Source: Cyanodermella asteris
Taxonomy: Eukaryota; Ascomycota; Lecanoromycetes; Ostropales; Stictidaceae
Assembly (NCBI GenBank): GCA_900618795.1
Contig: UYJD01000010.1
Location: 772,980-836,979, forward strand
DNA length: 64,000 nt
Direction of reading: 5' to 3'
Notes under the pieces: generated by a model
What the model saw: only the letters and a program-made list of their open reading frames with translations
Database searches by the model: none
Told to the model about the DNA's origin: nothing
Shown: positions 9,981-21,617 of the stretch, piece by piece
Position numbering within the stretch: position 1 is the first letter of the stretch
Layout of the letters: every line of letters starts with the position of its first letter
Translations under genes and position numbers: made by a program

Positions 9981-12515
9981 GGTGATGAATGACGCCACCC
10001 GATCACGTTGAGGATACAAACACGGTGCGCAGCTACTTGCAGTAAGTCTTTTTCGGAGATAGCAGACAAGCAATACGACTGTATTGCAGCGGCGGCGGCA
10101 TGAAAATGAGTTATCATTGCTACACAAGGCGTACTGCGTGAGTGCCTGATGCTGACAATTGTGTAGCGGCTAGCTGGCGGCTGATTCGCGCCTGAGTCTG
10201 GCGCCAGACGTCACCGCCAGGGTTCACTCTCCCCAACATCCTTTGACGACACCTTTACTTAGACAGGCATGTATCCTTACAACAAAAGTGCAAATGTTGC
10301 GAACCAAGACAGCGCGTTTCTCATAAATATATACACACGCGACAAAGCGCGCCGTCTCCAGTCCGATACTTGTGTGAATACTTTGCTGACTGTTTGCACT
10401 ACGATTATTGGCTGTAATGGCGCTGAACCTGCTCAATTTCAATTTCTAGCTGAGACTGAGTGCTCCGAATCTCATTGGCAGATGCTGAGCATGGTTCATC
10501 AGAGTCCTCAGTTCCACTTCCGCCTCATCTTGTGGCTTGACAGGGGTTTACTGGTTGTTTGATTTTCAATTATCAAACCAGACGAATTATTCCCGCGTGC
10601 ATGTTTATTCGCCAATATTTGCACGATTTTGGTCTCTGATGTGCCTGCGTTATCGCCGTTACAGAGTCGTTCTGGTCGGAAAATGGTCGACAGGCTATGA
10701 TCCAGGAGCAAGACTGCACCAACGGCTGAAGTCGGTTTCACCGCCAAAAGCCAACACTCGTTTTCACTAGCGTTGAAAAATTCGTCAAATTATTGCTTGC
10801 TCGTGCAAACAGTCTTCGTTCCTGACATCAGATTTGTTACGAAGATGCAACGCGGCCTAATACCTCACGATTGTGAGTGGCACGGCCTCTGAATGGTCTA
10901 AATCGATCCCGGATTGCGACGTGCAGTGTTTAAAGTTGACTCTGCGCCAACTTGTTGCCACATTGGGCTTGTTTGAGGCATTTTTCAGGATTCACGAGAT
11001 GGTCTGCGATGAAAATCTTATCACACATATGCCGGCTCGGAGTTTTAGCCGAAGTATAATCGCGGGAAAGCTGAAGCAGATCCGACATGTTCCGATGCCT
11101 GCAATCCAGGCCGGCGCCCAAGCAACAGCCACATGTGTCTGGCCGTGCCTGTCAGCTGGGACCTGGACAAAGACAGATGTCTTTCCGACATCGAACGGAG
11201 CACACTGTTACAATAGACTTACGTTCACAAGCCAGGGTGGGTGGCTCAGCAGGAAATGTCGAAGGCTCCCTCCACGTGGAGAGTGTGTATCCGGGCTTTG
11301 AGGGCGCCAAGGCGAAACCATGGGTGAGCAGATCAAGCGCCGATAGGGAGGTATGGAGAGTGTGTCCATCATCTTGCCCGGATGAATTAGCCAGTGACTG
11401 AGATGTGTTTACATCGGACATCAGGAGCAGTCTGCGGCAAGGAGTTTCCGAGATGAGGACGGTCCCGGGTCGGCTTGGGCCTCGGCGGTTCCCCAGCCAT
11501 GGATCCCATAATGCAAGTGCAGCGGACACCAAGCCGCTTTGCCCCGCTGTTTCCAGCTCGTCGGAGGAGTCAGCAGGAAGACCTCGAGCTACACTGCTTA
11601 GCATCACGCTGCCCAGACTGTTAGTGACCGACGTGCGTCATGCCAGATGAGATGCTTCAACGACGCTCGGCAGGTTGTCACAATTCACGGCGATGGCTCG
11701 TCAGCATTGGCACCGAGGAGTGACGGTCATACGGAGGGGCAGTCGAGCAATAGATTCGTGAATCGTGCAATGTCAATTTATTGCAGGATTCACGATAGTG
11801 GGTCTTGGTGTGGCGCGAGGGGGTGGGCAACGGCATCGAAGGAACAGCTCGACGCGTAAATCTCGATGCGAGGCATCATGGTACCCGGTAAATCAGGCTT
11901 GACCTGGGCAACGCCTGGACTCGATTGACGCTGGTGCGGAGTGGCCCTTTCGTCATTGTCTGTTCCGGAAAAGACTCGTGCCGGCGGAGAGGAGAAGTCG
12001 AGGGGTCGAGCGGCAAGCAAAGGCCTCGACGCGGATGAAGACGGCTTCGAAAATGCACATAAGAGCCCTTCACCCGCCGATACTCGAGTTGGCGAATCCC
12101 CAAGATAATAATATAATCGCAACCAACAAGCGGCTAACCTTCCGTGTGAGTGTAACTCCTTGCAGACTGTCGACGTGAAAGATGTCGGGTGGTGTCGGAA
12201 GGAAGCCCACACAGCCCGTTTTCCCCATATTAGCTCCAGTCTTGCGGCACATCCAGGAAGGCAATCACTGTCTGCGAATTATCGCGCAGTGATAGCTGTT
12301 CCGTGCGCCAACATGCCTGGCGCTGACGTGTGGAAAGCTCCGACATGGCCCGCATCGAGCCTTCACGTCTGCGGACTGCCTGCCCGATGCATCAATGGCA
12401 CCGCCAGCCGCCTTCACCTACCGAGGACTGAGGCTGAGTGGATTCCGGAGTACATGTGCTAACCTTGGACAAGTTCTCTGTCAGCTCTCCACTCCGATAG
12501 ATAGATAAAGCAGTC
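9981..12515. other. Divergent intergenic region between sirtuin and PEPCK
   Basis: About 2.5 kb between two divergently transcribed genes. Open frames up to 151 codons on both strands show no recognisable domain. The right end is presumably the PEPCK promoter and contains a CGG-N7-CGG element. Confidence 0.5.
12186..12198 (+). promoter_or_regulatory. Candidate AcuK/AcuM site (CGG-N7-CGG) upstream of PEPCK
   Basis: Two CGG triplets in direct orientation separated by seven bases, about 320 bp before the PEPCK start codon. From memory, the Zn-cluster pair AcuK/AcuM that activates gluconeogenic genes in Aspergillus recognises CCGN7CCG, the reverse complement of this. The motif alone is short enough to occur by chance. 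Confidence 0.4.
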
Positions 12516-14435
12516 ATGTCCGCCCCTGTCAAGTCGGAACCCGACAACGCCCCGGGAGTCGTCAACAGTGATTTTGCTCGCCAGACCACCCTGTTGAAAG
12601 ACAAGATCGATCAGACTCCTGGTCTCAACCAAGCCCAAGCTCCTGCCAAACGCAAAGAAAGCATGTCGGGCGAACAGGTCAACCGCACAAACCTCCACCC
12701 GTAAGTCGCTCACGTGCCCCCAGGTACAGGACGTTGCTGACAGCCACAGGCATGGTGTGACCAGCCATGTCGAGCACACCGAGCTCGAGGAGGAGCTCCA
12801 CGAGACTGCCCACATCGACTACGACCGTGTTGCCATCATTGCCAACCCCTCCGTCGCCGCCCTCTACGAAGATGCCCTCGTCTACGAGCGTGGTTCCGCC
12901 ATCACCTCCGCCGGCGCCCTGACTGCCTACTCCGGAGCCAAGACTGGCCGTTCGCCCTCAGATAAGCGTATTGTTCAGGAGGCTGGATCCGAGAACGACA
13001 TCTGGTGGGGTCCCGTCAACAAGCCCATGACCCCGGAGGTCTGGAAGATCAACCGTGAGCGTGCCGTCGACTACCTCAACACCCGATCCAGAATCTACAT
13101 CATCGAGGGATATGCCGGCTGGGACGAGAAGTACCGTATCAAGGTCCGAGTCGTTGCTGCCAGAGCTTACCACGCCCTGTTTATGCGCAACATGCTCATC
13201 AGGCCCAAGAGGGAAGAGTTGGAGCACTTCCACCCTGACTACACAATCTACAATGCCGGTTCTTTCCCTGCCAACAGATATACTACTGGTATGACTTCGG
13301 CTACATCCGTTGCCCTGAACTTTAAGGAGAAGGAGATGGTCATTCTCGGTACAGAGTACGCGGGAGAAATGAAGAAAGTATGGGATTTTCAAACGATTAC
13401 GAAACATTTGATCATATTTGCTGACTGAAATAGGGAATCTTCACCGTCCTTTTCTACGAGATGCCGGTCAAGCACAATGTTTTGACCCTGCACTCCTCTG
13501 CCAACGAGGGCACCAACGGCGACGTCACCGTTTTCTTCGGCCTGTCTGGCACTGGCAAGACGACCCTCTCTGCAGACCCCAAGCGTGCTCTGATTGGTGA
13601 TGACGAGCACTGCTGGAGTGACAACGGTATCTTCAATATCGAGGGTGGTTGCTACGCCAAGTGCATTGGCCTGTCCGCCGAGAAGGAGCCCGATATCTTC
13701 AACGCCATCAAGTTCGGTTCCGTCCTCGAGAACGTCGTCTTCTCCCCTGAGACCCGCGAGGTTGACTACGACGACACCACCTTGACCGAGAACACCCGCT
13801 GCGCTTACCCTATCGAGTACATCTCGAACGCCAAGATCCCCTGCTTGAGCACAAACCACCCCACGAACATTGTCCTCCTTACCTGCGACGCCCGCGGTGT
13901 CCTGCCTCCTATCTCGAAGCTCACCACCGAACAGACCATGTTCCACTTTATCTCCGGTTATACCTCCAAGATGGCCGGTACCGAGGATGGCGTCACCGAG
14001 CCCCAGGCTACCTTCTCCTCTTGCTTCGCCCAGCCCTTCCTTGCCCTGCACCCGATGCGTTACGCCAAAATGCTGGCAGAAAAGATCTCTCAGCACAAGG
14101 CCAACGCCTGGCTGCTCAACACCGGCTGGACCGGTGCTGGAGCCACCACTGGTGGCAAGCGTTGCCCTCTCAAGTACACTCGTGCCATCCTCGACGCCAT
14201 CCACAGCGGCGAGCTCGCCAACGTCGAGTACGAGACTTACGAGACATTCAACCTGCACGTCCCCAAGACCTGCCCCAACGTACCTGACGAGATCCTCAAC
14301 CCGGCCAAGAACTGGACCGGAACCGCCTCCTTCAAGGACGAGGTCACCAAGCTTGGCCAGATGTTCAACGAGAACTTCAAGAAGTACGCTGATGAAGCTA
14401 CTGAGGAGGTCATCAAGGCTGGACCTCAGGTCTAA
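12516..14435 (+). CDS. acuF: Phosphoenolpyruvate carboxykinase (ATP)
   Basis: Three exons (12516-12700, 12750-13377, 13434-14435) give 604 residues, the usual fungal length; introns are 49 and 56 nt with matching phases. The enzyme converts oxaloacetate and ATP to PEP and CO2, the committed cytosolic step of gluconeogenesis. Visible motifs: [18 protein letters not shown], the kinase-1 P-loop [16 protein letters not shown], the metal site [20 protein letters not shown], and [21 protein letters not shown] Ser/Gln/Lys-rich N-terminal extension of about 75 residues precedes the core, as in other fungal enzymes. The gene looks intact. Expression is expected on acetate, ethanol or amino acids; a CGG-N7-CGG element lies upstream. 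Confidence 0.97.
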
Positions 14436-14901
14436 GCTAGACATGCAACTTTGCGTGATGCAACGTTAGCAACCCTGCAAAGCATTCTTATGCATTTCTA
14501 GTCCCGCTTTTTGCGCACAGGCATCGTTCTGTGTCGCGGAATGCATTTCGGAGCGCTGTTTTCTTTCCTTTGTTCAGACGCATCATGAGGATACGATCTG
14601 GTCAAAACAAACCATGCCTGGGCACATACGCGTGCCTCGTAAGAGCATGCTGGACAACTATGCAAAACATGCCTGGGTACATACGCGTTCCACGTAAGAG
14701 CATGTTCTTCGGTTTGAGTTAAAGGAATACCAACCTGTTCGGCGGGTCTTTACTATATAGTATAATGCCTAGTCAATGCCAAAACATTTGAAAACAACCC
14801 CAAATTGCATGCTATGTGATTGTAACAGACACGAGGCTGAATTGTCATGATGGGTCCTTGGAGATTGTATTCTGCAGACGTGTCGTGCACGATATAGCTG
14901 A
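14436..14901. other. PEPCK 3' flank
   Basis: Non-coding by inspection. It carries one 37-bp direct repeat, described separately, and AT-rich sequence around 14740-14830. Confidence 0.5.
14613..14704. repeat. Direct repeat, two 37-bp copies
   Basis: Copies at 14613-14649 and 14668-14704, 55 bases apart start to start. Both begin CATGCCTGGG and end GTAAGAGCATG. They differ at a few positions around the central ACATACGCG. There is no coding potential; it resembles a local duplication in the 3' flank. Confidence 0.75.
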
Positions 14902-15260
14902 GAGTATCGCTGACAGTACCTAGCTGAGTGCTTATCCCACCACCCAGTTCAGTACGCGGGCAAGTCCCGGACTAGGTACCCAGTCAAGTACCCAGTCAAG
15001 TACCTAATCTAGTACCTAGTTTAGTACCGGGTGAGGTACTAACACAAGTACTTGGTCAAGTACACAGCTGGTTACCTGGTCATATACATAGCGAAGTAGT
15101 CAGCAAAGCCCCCGGCGGAGTGTTCTACCGAGTGCCTCGCGAAGTACTTGTGCGGGTACCTTCCTAGGGACCTAGCAGAACACATAGCAGCTAATCGCCA
15201 GCCAGGTACATGATAGTATCGCTGAGAGTATAGACAAGAGTAGTACGAAGAGATTTGTTC
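14902..15260. repeat. Degenerate 12-bp minisatellite
   Basis: Roughly 25-30 head-to-tail units of 12 bp, best preserved near 14974-15100, with consensus AAGTACCCAGTC. The phase holds across almost the whole tract, and units diverge towards both ends. A second unit type (GTATCGCTGAGA-like) follows at about 15215-15260, and weak 12-bp periodicity continues towards 15340. Read in one forward frame the units encode Val-Pro-x-x tetrapeptides (VPSQVPSQVPNLVPSLVPGE), but the frame has stops at its edges and no start codon, so I treat it as non-coding. Confidence 0.8.
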
Positions 15261-15699
15261 TGATGCTGGAAGAAAATAGCGCGGAGAGTGTCGAAAAAGA
15301 TACTTTAAAGAGCGCCGTAAGAGGAAGTGATACCACCAGAAGCAAGTCTTGAGGACATTAGCTAGGCTCGTTAGCGATAGCTACCAAGTAGCACCGCTGG
15401 AAGTATCTACTAAGCTTAGTACTTTCACTGGGACTGTTTCGCTTTTGTTAGTGGCGTGCACGGTCCGTCTGCGAACCCGAAACTCTCGTCCCACAGCGCG
15501 TCAGCCCAGATCCGGAAACGAAACAGACAGCCGCAACCACCGTCCGCCATGTCCCGCAGCAATTGCAAGAATGTCCAAATGACTGAGCTGCAGCTGCAGT
15601 GTTGCTTTCTCCGAACACCTGGGCAGATCCGTGACCCTCGCTGGCCCAAATGCATCGATTTGAATCCGGCTCATTTTTCACAATCTCCGCCTCCGCGCC
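15261..15699. other. Spacer and PAN2 5' flank
   Basis: The left half still shows faint 12-bp periodicity. The right half, from about 15450, is GC-richer and probably holds the PAN2 promoter and 5' UTR. No separate gene is supported. Confidence 0.4.
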
Positions 15700-18600
15700 A
15701 TGGAGGCCGACTGGGACGAGGTGAGCACCGATCACTTCTAATAGCTTGTTTGAAGCCTCATCTCGCTTCGAAGTCGCAGATGATGACATCTACAGAGCGT
15801 GACTGACCGCATCCATAGGTAACGAGGATCAATGATTCTGGCGACCCCAACAACATTGCGACACCGGCTTCGACTTTCGCTTTCGACTCGACGCAAGAGC
15901 TGCTATGGGTCGGCGACGAGACGGGGAAGCTGGCCAGCTACTATGGTCCCATTCTTAAAATATACACATCCGTCATAGCGCACCCCGAAGAATATGGACC
16001 CATCAAGCAGATCCTCTTCACCGACCGTGGCGTGCTGTCCATCGCGCCTGGCAGCATTAACTATGTTATGCGACGTGGGCTGCCCATATGGCATATTTGG
16101 GAACAAGAGGGCATGAGGGATCTACAATGCATGGCTTTTATGGGTCGGGATATCAGTGGGAACTCTGCGCCGCCGAGTCTGGCTTCAAGGATGCTGGTCG
16201 CGGGCGGGTGTCAGGATGAGCTTCTGAAGGTGGATGTCAACAAGGGGGAGATTGTCGAGCGATTTCCTGCGGCGGCGAAATATACCATGATGAGGAGGAC
16301 TGCGGCTTGGATCTTGGCGGCAACGACGACGGGCCAAATACATGTGCTAGATCCGGAGACGCTGAGGGTAGCGCATATCCTCACGAGCAATAACGCATTC
16401 TTTAACGACATGGACGCTCGCAACAACTACCTCGTCACGTGTGGGTGGGTGAATAGACCTCAGGGCACCCCGATGTTGAGTGGCCTTGCAAATGTCTACG
16501 ATCTGAGGAACATGGTACAGCTACCGCCGATATCATTCCATGCTGGTGCCGCCCATGTTCAGATGCACCCGAAGATGAGTACTACGTGCATACTCGCGAG
16601 CCAGAACGGTCAAATCCAGGAGGTGGACCTGATGAACCCGAGTGCGGTGAACGTGAGGCAGGCGAGTATCCGATTGGCAATGTCAGGCTTGACGATGGCG
16701 TCTTCTGGCGATGCGTTTGCCATTGCAGACGCTAGTGGTGCCATCTTGCTGTGGGGATCGCAATCGAGGCAGAGCTTTGTGGAACTGGCGAATCCCACCG
16801 AGTTCGCCGACTTCAAGCCCACCGTTTCTGGCGTCGGTGTCGATGCTCCGGTCCAGCTTAGCCAGCTCGTGCCATTCCCGCCGATCCGCGATCCCCTTCT
16901 CTCGATTTGGCCGGACGATGAGATCTACACAGTGGGTCAGCCGCCGCCCAAGATGCCTGCTGAGATCGCGAGCACGTTGAAGAGCAACAATGGCGTCGGC
17001 ATGTGGACACAGAACCCATTCGAGAAGCAGTTACCCCGCAACTTGATCAGAGGTGCACAGCAAGGCAATCCCATGATCGCACCCAAGTTCCTCAGTGAGA
17101 AAGGGAAAGCCAAGGACACATATCAGAAGGCAGAGCGACGCATCAGTAATCTCCAGGACTTGGCCGACAGCATGGCCGCTGGAATGGGAATCACCAAGGA
17201 CGAGGTTCCGATAATATATCGTAATGTTGAGATCAAGTATAGTAAATTTGGCGTCGACGACTTCGACTTCGAGTACTACAATAAGACAAAGTACTCTGGG
17301 CTCGAGACACACATTGCGAACTCCTACGTCAATCCCCTTCTTCAGCTCTTCAGGTTTACGCCATATGTGCGGAATCTTGCACTCAATCACACTGCGACAG
17401 CTTGCTTACGGGATCTATGCTTGCTGTGCGAACTTGGTTTTCTGTTCGACACTCTGGAAAAAGCGGAAGGTCAGAATTGTCAGGCGACTAACTTCTTGAA
17501 AGCATTTGGCAGTTTGCCGGAAGCAGCCAGGCTCAATTTGCTGGAGGAGTACTCCCATATCGCCACGCTTGCCGACTTGATGCAGAGCGCGGGCAGATTC
17601 CTGTTAGGCCAGATATCCAGCGATTTTCGGCGCACGGCCAATAACACGACAGCTTTCGACCAAGCGTTGACAGTCGATGCACTCCAGACGATGAAATGCA
17701 ATCACTGCCATAATGAGATGGTCAAGCCCGGATCAAGCTGGTCGACTGATCTCTCCTACGGCCCGCCACCTGGAACTCGACCCCCCCGAAACCAGGTTCC
17801 CACCTTTTCACAGGTTCTCAAACAGAGCATCGACTACAGTTCTCAGACCAGAGGTTGGTGTGACAGATGCAAGCGCTACCAAAACTTGCATACAAAGCGC
17901 CATCTGAAAGTCATGCCCGAAGTTCTCCTGCTGAATGCGGTTGCCAAAAGCGCCGAGGCGAAGAGGTTCTGGTCACAGCCAGGCTGGCTTCCAGAGCAAA
18001 TTGGTGTCGCAATCGATGGCGACAAGTTCGTCTGTTTCGAGGGCGAGGACTTGAGACTTCATCTGGAGAAGAAGATGTATGACATCAAGACATACGACTT
18101 GGTCGGTCTTGTTGCAGACGTCCACAGTACCGAACAGCAAAAGTCGCATCTTGTCGCTGTCGTCAATGTTGGGATTACAGACAAGGAGCCCCACGATGGC
18201 CACGATTGGCACCTGTTCAACGACTTTCTGGTTAGGAAGCTGCAGAAACAAGAGGCGCTCGATTTCCCCGCTTGGAAGATCCCCGCCATCATAGCCTTCC
18301 AGGCAGTCAGTGGACGACACGCAGTGGACGATTCTTGGAAACAGAACCTGGACACCTCTCTGCTGTTCTCTGATTGGACCAAAAATGATGTACCCCCAGA
18401 AAGGTGTCGACCGCTGGATAGGAACTCCGAAATGCCGAAGAAAGGCGACTATATTGCCATCGATACAGAATTCGTGGCACTCCACAACGAGGAAATCGAG
18501 ATCAAAGCTGACGGCGAGCGCGTAGTCATCAGACCCACACGCCTTGGCCTCGCACGAGTATCTGTCCTACGAGGTCGCGGCGAGTACGAAGGTGAGCCTT

Positions 18601-19259
18601 TCCTGAACGACTGGATCACCGTCACCGATGACATCGTCGATTACCTGACACGCTATTCCGGCGTGAGCGACGGCGATCTCGATCCCGCGAAATCCACGCA
18701 CCCGCTCGTCCCCCTCAAAGTCGCTTTCAAAAAGCTTTGGCTCCTCGTCAACCTCGGCGTAATCTTCATCGGCCACGGTCTCTCCAAGGACTTCCGCACC
18801 ATCAACATCTACGTCCCCAAGAAGCAAGTCCTCGACACCGTCGACCTCTTCTTCATCAAATCCCGCCAACGCAAGCTCTCCCTCCGCTTCCTCGCCTGGT
18901 ATTTCCTTAAGGAAGACATCCAGCAGAACAACCACGACAGTATAGAGGATGCGGCAACGGCGCTCCGGTTGTGGCGCAAGTACGAAGAGTTCAAGGATGC
19001 GGGGATTGTGGAGCAGATGGTCGAGGAGGTTTATCGCGAGGGCAGGCAATGGAACTTCAAGCCGCCGGGAGAGGTGCAGGGGGTGTTGAAGGCGAGGCCG
19101 GAGGGCAGTGAGGGGGGCAGTTTGATGGCGGATGGGGGTATGACAGGGAGAGAGACGCCGGATATCATGGGCGGTGGTGGGGTTAGTGGTCAGGGGACGC
19201 CGGCGATGAGTGGTAGGATACGCATTCGGTCGGCGGAGTTTGATAGTCCGGGGAGGTAG
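15700..19259 (+). CDS. PAN2: PAN2, catalytic subunit of the PAN2-PAN3 deadenylase
   Basis: A seven-codon first exon (15700-15720, MEADWDE) is joined over a 98-nt intron to one long exon (15819-19259), giving 1153 residues, the normal length. PAN2-PAN3 trims mRNA poly(A) tails in the cytoplasm. The first ~300 residues are a WD40-type propeller (WVGDETGKLASYYGP, LLWGSQ). Then come the PAN3-binding linker, a catalytically dead ubiquitin-hydrolase-like domain with zinc-type CNHCHNEM and WCDRCKRYQ pairs, and the RNase D-type exonuclease. DEDD residues are visible: AIDTEFV (D, E), GHGLSKDFRTIN (D) and HDSIEDAATAL (D). The C-terminus is a Gly-rich tail. It looks intact. Confidence 0.95.
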
Positions 19260-19761
19260 GCAATTGAATGACTTTGAAGTTCTTGGTGTGTTCTCCTTTC
19301 TGTCTGTCTGTTCATGTTGCTCATTCGGAGATACATCTGCGACTAAGATGTGCACGCGTGACTTGCGGTCGAGTGCTCTGGCATGAATTTCTTGCACTGA
19401 ACTGAAACTGAAGACGACGTCGAAGAAGGCTCGGCCTGCATGCTTGTTCGATGCCCAGTCTAGGAGCACGTGCTCTGCTGGCGCTCAATCCACGGCAGGT
19501 GAGCGCAGTGTGAGCGTCATCCGAATCGCCATCACTTTTATAACAATTCATTGAGCCAGGTCCATGTCAGAGCGCCCACGAAGGCGGACCGATGCTACCT
19601 TCATGACAAGCTTGCCACAGACATTTCATGGGCTGAATCTTCATCTTCGGTACAGTCCGATCCTGTCAAGACACTCTCCATCACCCAGGTCCGCCGCATT
19701 TCTGGTCTGATGTGCTAAAGTGAATTCTCACATCGATCCAAAACTGTTGGGAGTGACGGAT
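19260..19761. other. Intergenic between PAN2 and the first BTB-like gene
   Basis: PAN2 3' flank followed by the presumed promoter of the next gene. An upstream exon of that gene could lie here, because its relative at 21.6 kb has a separate first exon, but I could not fix one. Confidence 0.35.
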
Positions 19762-21018
19762 ATGGAACGCCAACGGAAGCTTCGGCAAAAGCCACGCGCA
19801 AGGCTTCTTAGCTTTCTTTTCGGATTATCAGACGTTAATTATCAAGTTGACGTCCTGAACGAGTCAGACTTGGCCCGTGTTCGAGCTCAATGGCCTGGCG
19901 GGATTGGTTTTGTTCGTATGGGTTGTCGAGGTTTGCACTGCAGACCAGGAAGACCTTACAGAATGGAGGCGGGAAAGAGGGTTTTCCTCCAGGTTCGACC
20001 AAAAATCACGCCTGCGCCACAGAGCACAGCTGGAGAGTCGCCGCCTGGATGCAATGGCTACGTACCTGAGAGCTGGATTGAAGCTGACCCCGAGCCTCAC
20101 ATCGATCCAGAAGCCGCATACGTGCCGGAACCGGAAGAATCGTCCGAGGATGAGAGCGGCTCAGAAGAGGAGGATGGTGAGCCGAAGGAGTGGCGCTTCT
20201 GCAGCCCATGGCCTCATGCCTTTGACGGCAAAAGCATTCTGAAGCCAGAACAGAAGATGGCTGGCTGGAAGTCTGCACAAGTGACGTTTGTGGCTGGCCA
20301 CGAGAAGAAGAGGTCCACCATTCCCGAATCGTGGCTTCGGGCGGTCGGCTACTTCCAGGATCCGTTCACCTTGCACGCAGCCTCCGTATCTACTGGGACC
20401 GTTCGCCTTCGCGACTATTATAGCAAGGCTATCAAGGATTTCTCGACATGGATTGCCCGTGGGTTTGACGGTCTTGGTGACGTGGAACACTGCCGTGTGA
20501 CACCTAGTCAGAGATGCCTAACCGATCTCGTACTTCTTACCAGGAAGTGGGACATCCATCTTCTCAAGGAGCAGTGCTACCACCGCATCGTCGAGCGATG
20601 TTGGCATAACGTGCAAGAACCCATCAACACGAAGACCATCATTCAATTCTACCGGTCGTTTCAGTTGGGCCGGGAACGCTATCTGCCGATGCATGCTGTC
20701 GTCACCGCTACCCGCGATCCAGATCATCAGCAATCCGTGAAGAAATGCCTGGAATCTTGGGTGGGGAAACGCGATGACTTTTGGTCGGATTATGATAGTT
20801 ACAAATACGTTCATGGGCTTGTCACCAACTGCTCAGTCATGGATGAACTCGAGGGCGAAGAGTTCAGTGCAGAGGACCAGTCGCATGATCTCATCCGACT
20901 GGTCTTGGCTGGAAAGGAGGATCAGGTCAGGATTCCGCGAGCTCAGTTTGTGGCTGGTGGCAGTACTCCGAGGCTTCAGGACACCGGCCTTTGGATTCGC
21001 AGAGCTCTCGATTTGTGA
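19762..21018 (+). CDS. BTB-like protein, copy 1 of a tandem family
   Basis: A single-exon frame of 418 residues from the first in-frame ATG. The N-terminal ~200 residues are poorly conserved, with an acidic run (EESSEDESGSEEEDGE) and a WRFCSPWPHAFDG motif shared with copy 2 (WQLCSPWANAAHG). The C-terminal half is the family core: a divergent BTB fold (VTFVAGHEKKR... WIARGFDG), LTRKWDIHLLKEQCYHRI, RYLPMHAVVTATRDPD and a Trp-rich FWSDYDSYKYVHGL block. Such proteins often act in protein interaction, some as Cullin-3 adaptors, but no partner is suggested here. The true start may lie in an upstream exon. It appears intact. Confidence 0.65.
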   Translation: MERQRKLRQKPRARLLSFLFGLSDVNYQVDVLNESDLARVRAQWPGGIGFVRMGCRGLHCRPGRPYRMEAGKRVFLQVRPKITPAPQSTAGESPPGCNGYVPESWIEADPEPHIDPEAAYVPEPEESSEDESGSEEEDGEPKEWRFCSPWPHAFDGKSILKPEQKMAGWKSAQVTFVAGHEKKRSTIPESWLRAVGYFQDPFTLHAASVSTGTVRLRDYYSKAIKDFSTWIARGFDGLGDVEHCRVTPSQRCLTDLVLLTRKWDIHLLKEQCYHRIVERCWHNVQEPINTKTIIQFYRSFQLGRERYLPMHAVVTATRDPDHQQSVKKCLESWVGKRDDFWSDYDSYKYVHGLVTNCSVMDELEGEEFSAEDQSHDLIRLVLAGKEDQVRIPRAQFVAGGSTPRLQDTGLWIRRALDL

Positions 21019-21617
21019 CTCGGGATCAGAAGCAAGGAGTGTGAAGTGAAACGACAGGGACTCATCTGGACGACTACTCTGCGATTTCATCTAGGGAAAG
21101 CTTAAAAGCGGAATCGAAATTTGCTGATCGGATCAGATCGAAGAACACATTTCAAGGACGATTGGTCTTTCAGCTGTTTGAGAATGCAAGAGAAAATGAT
21201 TGATGCTTGCTGAGGGATCTGGACAAGGCGATTTGACTACGTGAGGGCTCCTCTGAAATGTTAAAAGGGGCCTAGGTTGCCACAGGTCGGTCTACGATTG
21301 AGAAATAATTTGACAGAAGAGTTCAGACACATGATGACTTATCCGAATAGATATCAGTTTGTGGTTCTGACTTGGTCGTAGCTTGACAAGCGGCTACCCG
21401 ATTACCGAGAAGTGGTGAGGACAAGTGAGCGTCCGATGAAATAGTCAATGTCCCCAGCCTCTGCTCAATGCCGCGGCCTTCATTGTTGACGCGGCAACCC
21501 GTCTCGTCCCCTAATTTGCTGCCCGCCAGAGCTTCTCACATTTCACCTTTCACCAACTGCGAGGCATCTGACCTTCGCCACCCGGATTCACGAATTCTTC
21601 CCTCGCGAGAGCCCAGC
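21019..21617. other. Intergenic between BTB-like copies 1 and 2
   Basis: AT-richer than the flanking genes and without a supported gene. It presumably holds the promoter of copy 2. Confidence 0.4.

Noticed and set aside
10873-11607. ORFs of 142 and 151 codons on opposite strands
   Set aside because: They overlap each other; neither has a motif or plausible start context.
13389-14444. 351-codon antisense frame across PEPCK
   Set aside because: It mirrors the third-position GC bias of the PEPCK exon; no domain, no start context.
14902-15260. CRISPR-like array
   Set aside because: Units are contiguous 12-mers without spacers, in a eukaryotic genome.
18567-19469. 300-codon antisense frame at the PAN2 3' end
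   Set aside because: Shadow of the exonuclease domain; low-complexity translation without a family.
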